Of a stretch of 64,000 nt of DNA, positions 18,435-26,374 are shown one piece after another. Every line of letters begins with the position of its first letter. Positions within the stretch are counted from its first letter, which is position 1. The stretch comes from Herbidospora yilanensis (GTDB lineage: Bacteria; Actinomycetota; Actinomycetes; Streptosporangiales; Streptosporangiaceae), in assembly GCF_001570565.1 (NCBI RefSeq), contig NZ_BBXE01000019.1:62001-126000 (forward strand), written 5' to 3'. The translations under genes and the position numbers were made by a program. The notes below the pieces were generated by a model, which worked only from the letters and a program-made list of their open reading frames with translations, was not told the origin of the DNA and did no database searches.

Positions 18435-18862
18435 TCGCTGAGTCGATGTACCAGGAACTGATCCTGGAGCACTACAAGCACCCCCAGGGCCGTGGCCTGC
18501 GCGACCCGTTCGACGCCGAGGTCCACCACGTCAACCCCACCTGCGGCGACGAGATCACGCTGCGGGTGAAGGTCGACGAGGGCAAGGTCCTCGACGTCTC
18601 CTACGAGGGTCAGGGCTGCTCGATCAGCCAGGCCGCCGCCTCGGTGCTGCACGAGCTGGCCACCGGGTCGACCGTCGAGGAGAGCCTCGGCGTCGTCGAC
18701 GAGTTCACCCGGCTGATGCAGGGCCGCGGCCAGGTGGAGGCCGACGAGGACGTCCTCGGCGACGCGGTCGCGTTCGCCGGGGTCGCCAAATATCCGGCCC
18801 GGGTGAAGTGCGCCCTGTTGTCGTGGATGGCGTACAAGGACGCCGTGGTGAGGAGTGCCTGA
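18431..18862 (+). CDS. sufU: Zinc-dependent sulfurtransferase SufU
   Basis: A 143-aa IscU-fold protein. Three cysteines (in NPTCGDEI, GQGCSISQA and RVKCALLSW) and an Asp of the CGDE motif make the zinc site typical of SufU. In Gram-positive bacteria SufU accepts persulfide sulfur from SufS by ligand swapping at zinc and passes it to SufB; it is not a scaffold. It is coupled to sufS by an ATGA overlap. Confidence 0.95.
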   Translation: MIAESMYQELILEHYKHPQGRGLRDPFDAEVHHVNPTCGDEITLRVKVDEGKVLDVSYEGQGCSISQAAASVLHELATGSTVEESLGVVDEFTRLMQGRGQVEADEDVLGDAVAFAGVAKYPARVKCALLSWMAYKDAVVRSA

Positions 18863-18863
18863 G

Positions 18864-19232
18864 ATGAGCAAGCCGACCGAGACCCCGACGGCCGCCCCCT
18901 ACGACGGCGACCTGTCCAACGACGAGGTCATGGAGGCCCTCCGCGACGTCGTCGACCCCGAGCTCGGCGTGAACGTCGTCGACCTCGGCCTGATCTACGG
19001 CCTCAACCTCGACCCCGCCGGCGAGGGCGAGAAGCCGGTCGTGACGATCGACATGACGCTGACCAGCGCGGCCTGCCCGCTGACCGACGTCATCGAAGAC
19101 CAGGCCAACTCGGCGCTCGCCGACCTGGTCAGCGGCGTGGTCATCAACTGGGTGTGGCTGCCGCCGTGGGGCCCCGACAAGATCACCGACGACGGTCGTG
19201 ACCAACTGAGGATGCTCGGCTTCAACGTGTGA
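18864..19232 (+). CDS. sufT: SufT-like metal-sulfur cluster assembly factor (DUF59/MIP18 family)
   Basis: A 122-aa DUF59 protein with DVVDPELGVNVVDLGLIYG and the reactive-cysteine segment TSAACPLTDV. Members help deliver Fe-S clusters to target proteins. ATG 18864 lies 1 nt after sufU and has GAGGAG about 8 nt upstream. It is the last gene of the operon; a hairpin terminator follows 45 nt later. Confidence 0.92.
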   Translation: MSKPTETPTAAPYDGDLSNDEVMEALRDVVDPELGVNVVDLGLIYGLNLDPAGEGEKPVVTIDMTLTSAACPLTDVIEDQANSALADLVSGVVINWVWLPPWGPDKITDDGRDQLRMLGFNV

Positions 19233-19277
19233 TTCCCAATGGGATTCCCGGTGTAAGATACGAGGGTTGACTTCAAA

Positions 19278-19304
19278 GGCCGTCCGCTTTGGGAGCGGGC
19301 GGCC
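19278..19304 (+). terminator. Hairpin terminator of the suf operon
   Basis: A 10-bp stem (19278-19287 with 19295-19304, one G-U pair) and a 7-nt loop, followed by GTTTGC. It lies 45 nt after the sufT stop and before the leader of the helicase gene. Confidence 0.7.
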
Positions 19305-19537
19305 GTTTGCCGCGACTGTGAACCGCGGCGACTGCACACTGCTATGCAGTTTCTCGCGCCACGATGAGATCGGCGCGTTTATCGGGCGGTGCGCAGAGAT
19401 GGCACTCGGCACCTTTGGAAGGGGTGCCCTCCCCCGATGCGGCGGACTGCCGCCCCGGTTTAATTTGGCTCGTCCTTTCGCAGAAGAGACGCGCCTGCGT
19501 GCTGCGGCACGTCCTCTCACCGAAAGGCACGACCAAC
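19305..19537 (+). promoter_or_regulatory. Long structured 5' leader of the DEAD-box helicase gene
   Basis: About 230 nt with no convincing protein gene but several local hairpins: CTGCA/TGCAG near 19332, GGCACC/GGTGCC near 19408, GCGGC/GCCGC near 19440, and a composite one at about 19489-19520 built on CGTGC-TGCG-GCACG with flanking pairs. A seven-codon open frame begins at ATG 19344. Cold-shock helicase mRNAs often have such leaders. Confidence 0.45.
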
Positions 19538-21352
19538 GTGACCATGCTCGAACCGACCATGTCCGCGACCGACTCCACCGACGAGGCCGTCAACGGCTTC
19601 GCCGCGCTGGGGCTGCCGCGCCCACTGGTCACCGGGCTCGCCCGTCAGGGCATCGAATCGCCGTTCCCCATCCAGGAAGCCTGCATCCCCGACATCCTGA
19701 CCGGGCACGACGTGCTCGGCCGGGGCCAGACCGGCTCGGGCAAGACGCTCGCGTTCGGGCTGCCGATGATGGCCCGCATCGCCGGTGACCGCGCGCTGCC
19801 CAAGCGCCCGCGCGCCATCATCCTGGTCCCCACCCGTGAGCTCGCGCTCCAGGTGAACGACGCCCTGGAGCCGCTCGGCCGGGGCCTGTCGCTGCGGATG
19901 AAGACCGTCGTCGGCGGCATGTCGATGGGCCGGCAGATCGAGGCGCTGCGCCGCGGCGTCGAGGTGATCGTCGCCACGCCGGGCCGTCTCACCGACCTGA
20001 TCGAGCAGGGCGAGTGCTCGCTCGAAGACGTCGAGATCAGCATCCTCGACGAGGCCGACCACATGTGCGACCTCGGCTTCTTCCCGGTCGTCAGCGCGCT
20101 GCTCGACCAGACCCCGGTCCACGGCCAGCGGCTGCTGTTCTCGGCCACCCTCGACGGCGACGTCGACCAGCTCGTCAAGCGGTTCCTCGTCGAGCCGATC
20201 ACCCACTCGCTCGCCCCGGCCACCTCGCCGGTCGAGACGATGGAGCACCACCTCGTGCAGGTGAGCTGGCAGGACAAGCCGGCCGTCACCGCCGAGATCG
20301 CCAACCGCGAGGGCCGCACCATCCTGTTCGTGCGCACCCAGCACGGCGTCGACCGCGTCGTGAAGCAGCTCGCCCGCGTCGGCGTCCAGGCCGGCGGCCT
20401 GCACGGCGGCAAGCGGCAGAACCAGCGCACCCGCATCCTCGGCGAGTTCCGCGAGGGCGGCATCAAGGTGCTCGTCTGCACCGACGTCGCCGCGCGCGGC
20501 ATCCACGTCGACGACGTCTCGCTCGTGCTGCACGTCGACCCGCCGGCCGACCACAAGAGCTACCTGCACCGCGGCGGGCGCACCGCGCGGGCGGGCGAGA
20601 AGGGCAGCGTCCTGACGCTGGTCATGCCCAACGAGCGCCGCTCGACCGACGCCATGGCCCGGCGCGCCGGCATCTCGCCGTCGCGGCACCGCGCCATTCC
20701 GGGCGCCCCGGTGCTGGCCGACATCGCCGGGGCCCGCGAGCCCAGCGGCGAGTCGATCCCGGTCTGGGAGCCCGACATCCGCAAGCCGCTCCGCCCCCGC
20801 TCCGGCGGCCGCGAGGAGCGTCCGTCGGGTGGCCGCAAGCGCTTCGAGGGTCGTCGCCGGTACGACGGCGACCGTCCCCAGGGTGGTCACGACGACCGTC
20901 CCCGCCGCGACTTCGGCGACGACCGGCCGCGCCGTGAGGGCGACGACCGGCAGCGCCGCGAGTTCGGGCACCGTCCGCGCTTCGCCCACGACGACCGGCC
21001 GCGCCGCGAGGGCGACGACCGTCCCCGCCGCGAGGGCGACCGGCCCCGCTTCCAGGGCGACGACCGGCCGCGCCACAACGACGACCGGCCCCGTCACCGC
21101 GACGAGCGGCCCCGTTTCCAGGGCGACGACCGGCCGCGCCGGGACGCCGCCGCCCCGGCTCCGGCCCGGGGTCACTTCCGTGACGACCGCGCGCCCAGGG
21201 CGTACAACAACGACCGCGAGCGCCCGGTCCGCGACGACCGGGGCGAGCCCCGCACCTTCGGCGAGGACCGCGCCCGCGGCGGCTTCCGCGGCCGGTCGGG
21301 CGGCGGCGGCTTCCGCCAGGGCCGTCCGGGTGGCCGCTTCAACGGCCGCTAG
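19538..21352 (+). CDS. DEAD-box ATP-dependent RNA helicase with repetitive charged tail
   Basis: A 604-aa helicase. The motifs are in order: Q motif (PFPIQEACIP), Walker A GQTGSGKT, PTRELALQ, TPGR, LDEADHM, FSATLD, RTQHGV, DVAARGIHV and HRGGRTARAG. The last 190 residues or so are intrinsically disordered and made of DDRPRR-type repeats, ending in an RGG-like GGRFNGR. Such tails bind RNA without specificity and promote condensates. I start at GTG 19538 (AAAGG upstream); the longer frame runs through the leader. It probably unwinds mRNA or rRNA in the cold. Confidence 0.93.
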   Translation: MTMLEPTMSATDSTDEAVNGFAALGLPRPLVTGLARQGIESPFPIQEACIPDILTGHDVLGRGQTGSGKTLAFGLPMMARIAGDRALPKRPRAIILVPTRELALQVNDALEPLGRGLSLRMKTVVGGMSMGRQIEALRRGVEVIVATPGRLTDLIEQGECSLEDVEISILDEADHMCDLGFFPVVSALLDQTPVHGQRLLFSATLDGDVDQLVKRFLVEPITHSLAPATSPVETMEHHLVQVSWQDKPAVTAEIANREGRTILFVRTQHGVDRVVKQLARVGVQAGGLHGGKRQNQRTRILGEFREGGIKVLVCTDVAARGIHVDDVSLVLHVDPPADHKSYLHRGGRTARAGEKGSVLTLVMPNERRSTDAMARRAGISPSRHRAIPGAPVLADIAGAREPSGESIPVWEPDIRKPLRPRSGGREERPSGGRKRFEGRRRYDGDRPQGGHDDRPRRDFGDDRPRREGDDRQRREFGHRPRFAHDDRPRREGDDRPRREGDRPRFQGDDRPRHNDDRPRHRDERPRFQGDDRPRRDAAAPAPARGHFRDDRAPRAYNNDRERPVRDDRGEPRTFGEDRARGGFRGRSGGGGFRQGRPGGRFNGR

Positions 21353-21363
21353 TCAGCAGTAGA

Positions 21364-21397
21364 GAACGCCGGTTCCCCATGCGGGGGACCGGCGTTC
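21364..21397 (+). terminator. Hairpin terminator of the helicase gene
   Basis: A 15-bp stem with one G-U pair (21364-21378 with 21383-21397) and loop ATGC lies 11 nt after the stop. Confidence 0.8.
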
Positions 21398-21496
21398 CGT
21401 CGTCTCACGGCACGTCGGACGGCCGTTCCCCGCGATGGAACATCCGTGTCACGCCCTAGGTGACAGAGATTCGCCGAAACGACGGGGACATGAACC

Positions 21497-22846
21497 ATGC
21501 GCAACCCACAAGGGCTCCGCGTGCCGATCCACCTGGGCCGCGGCGCCGCCGAGCCGCTGCCCGACCAGCTCGCCGGACAACTCCGCCAGGCCATCGACTC
21601 GGGACGACTCGCGGCGGGGATCCGCATGCCGTCCACACGGACCATGGCCGTGGCGCTCAAGATCTCCCGGGGGGTGGCGCTGACGGCGTACCAGATCCTG
21701 CACTCCGAGGGGTACGTCACCAGCCGCCACGGGTCGGGCACCTACGTCGCCGCGCGGGCGCGGCAGGCCGAACGGGCGCCGCTGCGCCCGCCGGCCCGCC
21801 CGAACGTCGTCGACATGCGGCCCGACCAGCCGACCGCCGACGCCTTCCCGCTGGCCGAGTGGCGGGCGGCCTGGCGCCGGGCCGGCCACCGCGCGCCGAG
21901 CGCCGCCGAGCCGCCGCCCGGCGGGCTGCCGGAGCTGCGGTCGGCCATCGCCGCCCACCTGCGCGACACCCGGGGGCTGGTGCTCGACCGGCACGAGATC
22001 GTGGTCACCACCGGCTGCGAGACGGCGCTCCAGCTCGCGGTTCCCGAGGGCCGCCCGGTCGTCGGGATCGAGGACCCGGCGCTGCCCCGCCTCAGGAGGG
22101 CCCTGACGGGTCATACGGGGCACGTGGTGCCCGTCCCGGTCGGTTCCGCCGGACCGCAGGTTCCGGCCGGTGTGGACGCTCTGGTGCTCACGCCCGACCG
22201 CAACGAACCGCTGGGCCACCGGCTGCCGACCGAGCACCGGCGGGCGCTGGCGGCCTGGGCGGCCGACCGGGGGACCTACCTGATCGAGCCGGCCTTCGAC
22301 GGGCTGTTCAACGCCGGCCTGAACCCGTGCCCGTCGCTGCTGGCCCTGGGGGAACCGGCGAGGACGATCATGCTCGGCTCGTTCCGCGAGCTGCTGACGC
22401 CGGGGATGCGGCTGGCCTATCTCGTCGTGCCGCGCCACCTGGCCGACGGGGTGCGGAAGCGGGCCTGCGCGGTGCCGGAGACCTGCCAGCGGGCCGCCGC
22501 CGACCTGCTGGCCACGGGCGCGGTCACCCGGCGGGTCGACCGGCTGTCGGCGATCTTCGCCCGGCGCCGGGCGACGGTCCGCCAGGCGCTGGCGGGGGTC
22601 CGGCGCGACACCCGGGTCGTCGGCACCGAGACCGGCGCCGCCGCGACCCTGCTGCTGCCCCGGGCGCTCCCGGCTCTCGCGCTGGCCGAGCAGCTCCGGG
22701 CGCGCGGGGTCAGGGTGGCCACCCTCGCGGCCTTCCACCACCCGGGCGGCCGGGCCGGGAACGGGATCGTGTTCGGCTTCGGCCACCTTGAGGAGCCGGA
22801 GTTGCGCCGGGCTCTGCGGATCATGGTCCGCACCCTCTCGCCGTGA
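21497..22846 (+). CDS. MocR-family regulator with a degenerate aminotransferase domain
   Basis: A 449-aa GntR-type winged helix (about residues 15-80; [21 protein letters not shown]) fused to a fold-type I aminotransferase-like domain. The position of the PLP Schiff-base lysine, in the family motif GTFSKTLAPG, reads [10 protein letters not shown] with Glu298. The usual EDDYD and TPSHQYPTG motifs are also lost (EPAFDGLF and TPDRNEPLG). It should therefore not form an internal aldimine and may bind another ligand or none. The target is unknown; hisE follows with its own promoter. Confidence 0.8.
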   Translation: MRNPQGLRVPIHLGRGAAEPLPDQLAGQLRQAIDSGRLAAGIRMPSTRTMAVALKISRGVALTAYQILHSEGYVTSRHGSGTYVAARARQAERAPLRPPARPNVVDMRPDQPTADAFPLAEWRAAWRRAGHRAPSAAEPPPGGLPELRSAIAAHLRDTRGLVLDRHEIVVTTGCETALQLAVPEGRPVVGIEDPALPRLRRALTGHTGHVVPVPVGSAGPQVPAGVDALVLTPDRNEPLGHRLPTEHRRALAAWAADRGTYLIEPAFDGLFNAGLNPCPSLLALGEPARTIMLGSFRELLTPGMRLAYLVVPRHLADGVRKRACAVPETCQRAAADLLATGAVTRRVDRLSAIFARRRATVRQALAGVRRDTRVVGTETGAAATLLLPRALPALALAEQLRARGVRVATLAAFHHPGGRAGNGIVFGFGHLEEPELRRALRIMVRTLSP

Positions 22847-22931
22847 CTTTCCCACGCCTCCGATGGAAGCGGTCCCGGGCCGGGAAGCCGAGCGCCACTG
22901 ACCGGTGTTCGCGCCGGTGGAGTGGCCCGGG

Positions 22932-22970
22932 GGCGACCTGGAGGCGACCTGGAGGCGACCTGGAGGCGAC
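22932..22970. repeat. 11-bp tandem repeat, 3.5 copies
   Basis: The unit GGCGACCTGGA occurs three times in perfect copies, then GGCGAC. It lies in the gap between the MocR gene and hisE. The function is unknown; replication slippage is enough to explain it. Confidence 0.85.
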
Positions 22971-23018
22971 ACGGTCTCGCTCAGTGGACGCTGCCGTGAT
23001 CCATGCGGCGACCCGCAT

Positions 23019-23024
23019 TAGGCT
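23019..23024 (+). promoter_or_regulatory. -10 element of a leaderless hisE promoter
   Basis: TAGGCT is followed by 7 nt and the GTG of hisE, so transcription would start at or next to the start codon. No Shine-Dalgarno is present. Confidence 0.55.
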
Positions 23025-23031
23025 TGGGCGA

Positions 23032-23295
23032 GTGACGACGTTCGATGAGCTCTACGACGTGCTGTCCGAGAAGGCCCGCACCCGTCCCGAAGGGTCGGGG
23101 ACCGTTAAGGCGCTCGACGCCGGGGTCCACTCGATCGGCAAGAAGATCGTCGAGGAGGCCGCCGAGGTCTGGATGGCGGCGGAGTACGAATCGGCAGACC
23201 GGACCGCTGAGGAGATCTCGCAGCTTCTCTACCACCTCCAGGTGCTCATGCTGGCCCGCGGGATCGGGCTCGACGAGGTCTACAAGCATCTTTAG
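23032..23295 (+). CDS. hisE: Phosphoribosyl-ATP pyrophosphatase
   Basis: An 87-aa all-helical MazG-like enzyme for the second step of histidine synthesis, hydrolysing phosphoribosyl-ATP to phosphoribosyl-AMP. [14 protein letters not shown] and the downstream [14 protein letters not shown] carry the metal-binding acidic residues. The start is GTG 23032, from the leaderless promoter; an in-frame upstream extension runs into the tandem repeat and is not conserved. It pairs with hisG. Confidence 0.95.
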   Translation: MTTFDELYDVLSEKARTRPEGSGTVKALDAGVHSIGKKIVEEAAEVWMAAEYESADRTAEEISQLLYHLQVLMLARGIGLDEVYKHL

Positions 23296-23312
23296 GGCAC
23301 CCCCGGGTGCCC
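23295..23312 (+). terminator. Hairpin between hisE and hisG
   Basis: A 7-bp stem (GGGCACC with GGTGCCC) and 4-nt loop begin at the last base of the hisE stop. It could be an attenuator or a partial terminator that lowers hisG expression. Confidence 0.45.
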
Positions 23313-23354
23313 GGACCTCGCTCATCTCAGAGGCCATCCCGAAAGGTTCCAACA

Positions 23355-24200
23355 ATGCTTCGCCTTGCCGTACCGAACAAGGGCGTGTTGTCCGAGGCCG
23401 CCCAGGTCATCCTGAAAGAGGCGGGTTACCGCCCCCGAAAGGACAGCAAGGAGCTCGTGGTCGTCGACCCGGAGAACTCCTGCGAGTTGTTCTTCCTCCG
23501 TCCCCGTGACATCGCGGTCTACGTCGGCGAGGGCACCCTCGACGCCGGCATCACCGGCCGCGACATGCTGATCGACTCCGGCGCCCCGGCCGACGAGGTG
23601 GTGCCGCTCGGCTTCGGCCGGTCGACCTTCCGCTTCGCCGCGCCTCCCGGCGCGTTCTCCAACGTCAAAGACCTCAACGGCAAGCGGGTCGCGACCGCCT
23701 ACGCCGGTCTGCTGGCCGGTTACCTGGAGGAGCAGAGCGTCGACGCCCGCGTCATCAAGCTCGACGGCGCGGTCGAGACGGCGATCCGGCTCGGCGTGGC
23801 CGACGCCGTCGCCGACGTCGTGGAGACCGGCACCACCCTGCGCAACGTCGGCCTGGAGGTGTTCGGCGACCCGATCACCACGTCCGAGGCGATCCTGATC
23901 AAGCAGGTCGGGGCGCCCGAGAACAACGGCTTCCAGCAGCTCATCCGGCGCCTCCAGGGCGTGCTGGCCGCGCGCGACTACGTGATGATCGACTACGACA
24001 TCCGGGTCGAGCGCATCGACGAGGCCATCGAGGTCACTCCGGGCATGGAAGGGCCGACGGTCTCGCCGCTGCACCGCGAGGGCTGGGTGGCGGTCCGCGC
24101 GATGATCCGCCGCAAGGGCCACCAGCAGGTCATGGACAGGTTGTGGGACCTCGGCGCCAAGGCGATCCTGATCACCGACATCTACGCCTGCCGGCTCTAG
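23355..24200 (+). CDS. hisG: ATP phosphoribosyltransferase, long form
   Basis: A 281-aa enzyme for the first committed step of histidine synthesis. The catalytic lobes include RLAVPNKGVL, the DAGITGRDML segment and the PRPP-binding region VADVVETGTTL. The C-terminal ACT-like domain (from about residue 210) gives histidine feedback inhibition. ATG 23355 has GAAAGG 8 nt upstream. It follows hisE by 59 nt, as in other actinobacteria. Confidence 0.96.
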   Translation: MLRLAVPNKGVLSEAAQVILKEAGYRPRKDSKELVVVDPENSCELFFLRPRDIAVYVGEGTLDAGITGRDMLIDSGAPADEVVPLGFGRSTFRFAAPPGAFSNVKDLNGKRVATAYAGLLAGYLEEQSVDARVIKLDGAVETAIRLGVADAVADVVETGTTLRNVGLEVFGDPITTSEAILIKQVGAPENNGFQQLIRRLQGVLAARDYVMIDYDIRVERIDEAIEVTPGMEGPTVSPLHREGWVAVRAMIRRKGHQQVMDRLWDLGAKAILITDIYACRL

Positions 24201-24212
24201 GCGAACGGCCCG

Positions 24213-24244
24213 CCGGCCGGTCCCGCTACTTCGGGACCGGCCGG
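24213..24244. terminator. Bidirectional terminator overlapping the EAL-gene stop codon
   Basis: A perfect 13-bp stem (24213-24225 with 24232-24244) has a 6-nt loop that contains the stop codon of the opposite-strand gene. The last codons of that gene therefore form half of the stem. Confidence 0.75.
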
Positions 24245-25467
24245 TTGGCGACGTGCCTGATCAGGTCGCTGACGTGGACCGTGCCCAGGCAGCGGCCCAC
24301 TTCGTCCACCACCACGAGGTCGTCGTAGACCCGCTTGGCGTCCTGCCCGGCGACCTGCATGGCCGCTATCGCCGGCGTCGTCTTGGGCACCAGCCGGGCG
24401 CTGTCGGCGATCCGGTGGGCGGGCTTCTTGGCGTGCAGGGCATGGCCGTAGGCCCCCGCCATGTAGAGCAGGAAGCGGCTGCGGTCGACCATCGACTGCG
24501 GCCGCTGGTATTCGTCGACCAGGATCACGCTGGTGATCGAGGCCTCGTTGCCGAAGGCCTGCACGACGTCCTCCGAGGTCGCCGTGATCGGCAGCGTCAC
24601 GGCCGGCATCAGGAACTCCTGCACCCTCGGCCCGAGGAGATGGGCCAGGTTCGGCGAGGTCTCGGTCGCCGGGACCGGCACGTGCACCCGCCCGTCGGCC
24701 GGCCGCCAGTCGCCCGGCGCGAGCAGCGGCCCGGTGGCCAGCCTGACCCCCCACGCCCGCACCGCCGCGAGCTGGACCTCGTCCTGCACGCCCGGCGCCA
24801 GGATGTGCGCCGCCACGCCCTTGGCCACCGTGACCAGCGCCTCGGCGACGGCCGCCCGGCGGGCGTCCTTGGGGGCGCGCTCCACCAGTTCGGGGGAGAT
24901 CAGGATGACGTAGGGGGAGGCGTCGGCCAGCACGTCGAGCGGGACGTGGCGGACCCCGGCCCCGCCGAAGGCGATCAGGTAACCGGCCGCGCGCAGCCCG
25001 TCGACCCCGGCCAGCAGCCGGGACCGGTCGGCCGGGTCGAGGTCGCCCTCGATGGTCAGGATGATCTCGCGCGGCCGCCGCCCGGCCACCCGCATCGCCT
25101 CGTGCAGCGGCGCCAGCCCCGCCGAACCGGCCGAGACGGCGGCGACCGGGATGGGCAGCACGAGGGGGAGCCGCGCGTCGTGCTCGGCGGCGGCGCGGAT
25201 GCCCGCGACGGTGCCGCCGACGTCGGCCCGCTCGGCGGCGGGGGTGCTCGCGTTGACCTGTATGGCGATCACACCGCCGGTGTCGAGGTCGACGACGGGC
25301 GTGAAGCCGGCGACCGGGCCGAAGGCGTTCGGCGGGCCGCCGGTGGGGTTCTGGGGCGCGGCCGCCCACGCCGGCACGTACCCCGACACGGTGAACGGGC
25401 CGGTCGTGGAGGACTGCTCACCTGGTGAGACGGCGACCGGCGCCGGATAGGGCATGGGAACCGACAC
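24226..25467 (-). CDS. Degenerate EAL-domain protein with C-terminal CBS pair
   Basis: About 413 aa. Residues about 45-280 have the EAL phosphodiesterase fold pattern (PVVDLDTGGVIAIQVNAS to GVRLATGPLLAP), but the EAL motif itself reads AIQV and the metal-binding DDFG region reads FGGAG, so c-di-GMP hydrolysis is unlikely. The C-terminal 115 residues (from about LPITATSEDVVQAF) form a CBS pair, an adenine-nucleotide sensor. It may be a c-di-GMP or nucleotide receptor. The start is GTG 25467, 6 nt after a -10-like CAGAAT; ATG 25455 is nearly as good. It runs divergently from acVLRF1. Confidence 0.7.
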   Translation of the reverse strand: MSVPMPYPAPVAVSPGEQSSTTGPFTVSGYVPAWAAAPQNPTGGPPNAFGPVAGFTPVVDLDTGGVIAIQVNASTPAAERADVGGTVAGIRAAAEHDARLPLVLPIPVAAVSAGSAGLAPLHEAMRVAGRRPREIILTIEGDLDPADRSRLLAGVDGLRAAGYLIAFGGAGVRHVPLDVLADASPYVILISPELVERAPKDARRAAVAEALVTVAKGVAAHILAPGVQDEVQLAAVRAWGVRLATGPLLAPGDWRPADGRVHVPVPATETSPNLAHLLGPRVQEFLMPAVTLPITATSEDVVQAFGNEASITSVILVDEYQRPQSMVDRSRFLLYMAGAYGHALHAKKPAHRIADSARLVPKTTPAIAAMQVAGQDAKRVYDDLVVVDEVGRCLGTVHVSDLIRHVANRPVPK

Positions 25468-25589
25468 ACGACGATTCTGGTGCGCCTGTCCGCCGTCATT
25501 GAGGCCGGTGATTTTAAATTCACCCACATTTCCCCATACCGACAACCGTGGACGTCCTGCTCCGGCCCCAGCCGCTACTCTGGGCGTCC
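25468..25589. promoter_or_regulatory. Divergent leaderless promoters of the EAL and acVLRF1 genes
   Basis: On the minus strand CAGAAT (25479-25474) stands 6 nt before GTG 25467. On the plus strand TACTCT (25576-25581) stands 8 nt before ATG 25590. Neither start has a Shine-Dalgarno. Confidence 0.5.
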
Positions 25590-26258
25590 ATGAGCGCACG
25601 CCCGGCCGCCGGGGGCGGACGGTGGGTGTCGATCCCCCCGTCCCGGCTGCCCCGCTGGCTCGCCAACTTCGCCACCCGCCACGGCGGGCCGCCGTCGGAG
25701 ACGGGCACCCCGGAACAGGTGGTGTTCACCGCCCCGGACGGGGCCGTGGCGGAGTGTCACGTCCCGTTCGGCCCTCTGGAGCCACGCCCCGGCGCCCTCG
25801 CCGAGGCGCTGATCTCCCACGTCTCCCGTGACCGCCGGGTCGCGGTTCTCCTCGTACGTCTCGGCGGATACGCCGCCGGCGTCTTCGAGGGCGACCGGCT
25901 CCTCGTCTCCAAGGTCGGCTCCCGGCTGGTCCACGGCAGGAGCGCCGCCGGAGGGTGGTCGCAGCAGCGGTTCGCCCGCCGCCGGGAGAAGCAGGCCGAC
26001 GAGGCCCTCGGGGCCGCCGCCGACGTGGCCGCCCGCGTACTGCTGCCGTCGGTGGCCGAAGGGCTGGCCGGGTTCGTCGCCGGGGGAGACCGCAAGGCGA
26101 TCGACGAGCTCCGGGGCGACCGGCGGCTCGCGCCCCTGTTCGTGCTGGAGACCGGGCCGTTCCTGACCGTTCCCGATCCCCGGCTGGCGGTGCTGGAGAA
26201 GACGCCCGAGGAGTTCCGGGCGGTGCGGATCAGGGTGGTCGATCCGCCCCCGGGTTAA
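25590..26258 (+). CDS. acVLRF1-family peptidyl-tRNA hydrolase
   Basis: A 222-aa actinobacterial Vms1-like release factor. The catalytic loop GGWSQQRFARRREKQ (residues 121-135), with the Gly-Gly-x-x-Gln arrangement, corresponds to the GGQ-like loop of eRF1 and Vms1 that releases nascent chains from stalled 50S subunits. Members of this family act in ribosome-associated quality control. ATG 25590 follows a leaderless-type -10. An ABC-F ATPase, another ribosome-acting factor, follows 116 nt later on the same strand. Confidence 0.88.
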   Translation: MSARPAAGGGRWVSIPPSRLPRWLANFATRHGGPPSETGTPEQVVFTAPDGAVAECHVPFGPLEPRPGALAEALISHVSRDRRVAVLLVRLGGYAAGVFEGDRLLVSKVGSRLVHGRSAAGGWSQQRFARRREKQADEALGAAADVAARVLLPSVAEGLAGFVAGGDRKAIDELRGDRRLAPLFVLETGPFLTVPDPRLAVLEKTPEEFRAVRIRVVDPPPG

Positions 26259-26285
26259 GAAGTCGGGGATTTCGCCGGGCCACCA

Positions 26286-26374
26286 TACAATCGACGCATG
26301 CGCACTCCCGATTGATCACTTCCGTGTCCCCACGGTCCTGAAGCATTCGCTACTCACGGGAGTGTCCCCCAACC
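26286..26374 (+). promoter_or_regulatory. Candidate uORF-controlled leader of the ABC-F gene
   Basis: The -10 TACAAT (26286-26291) stands 6 nt before ATG 26298, which opens a five-codon ORF. CACTCCCG (26303-26310), inside that ORF, is perfectly complementary to CGGGAGTG (26357-26364), which contains the only good Shine-Dalgarno (GGGAG) for ATG 26375. Between them CCGTG/CACGG (26322-26335) forms a nested hairpin. A ribosome held on the uORF would free the Shine-Dalgarno, as in translational attenuation of antibiotic-resistance genes. Confidence 0.55.
26298..26315 (+). CDS. Five-codon leader peptide MRTPD upstream of the ABC-F gene
   Basis: ATG CGC ACT CCC GAT TGA. It would be translated from a leaderless transcript starting at 26298. 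Codons 2-5 form the anti-Shine-Dalgarno arm of the leader. Evidence for translation is only the promoter spacing and the overlap with the stem. Confidence 0.4.
   Translation: MRTPD

Noticed and set aside
22932-22970. Possible CRISPR-like array
   Set aside because: The unit is only 11 bp, the copies are adjacent with no spacers, and no cas gene is present.
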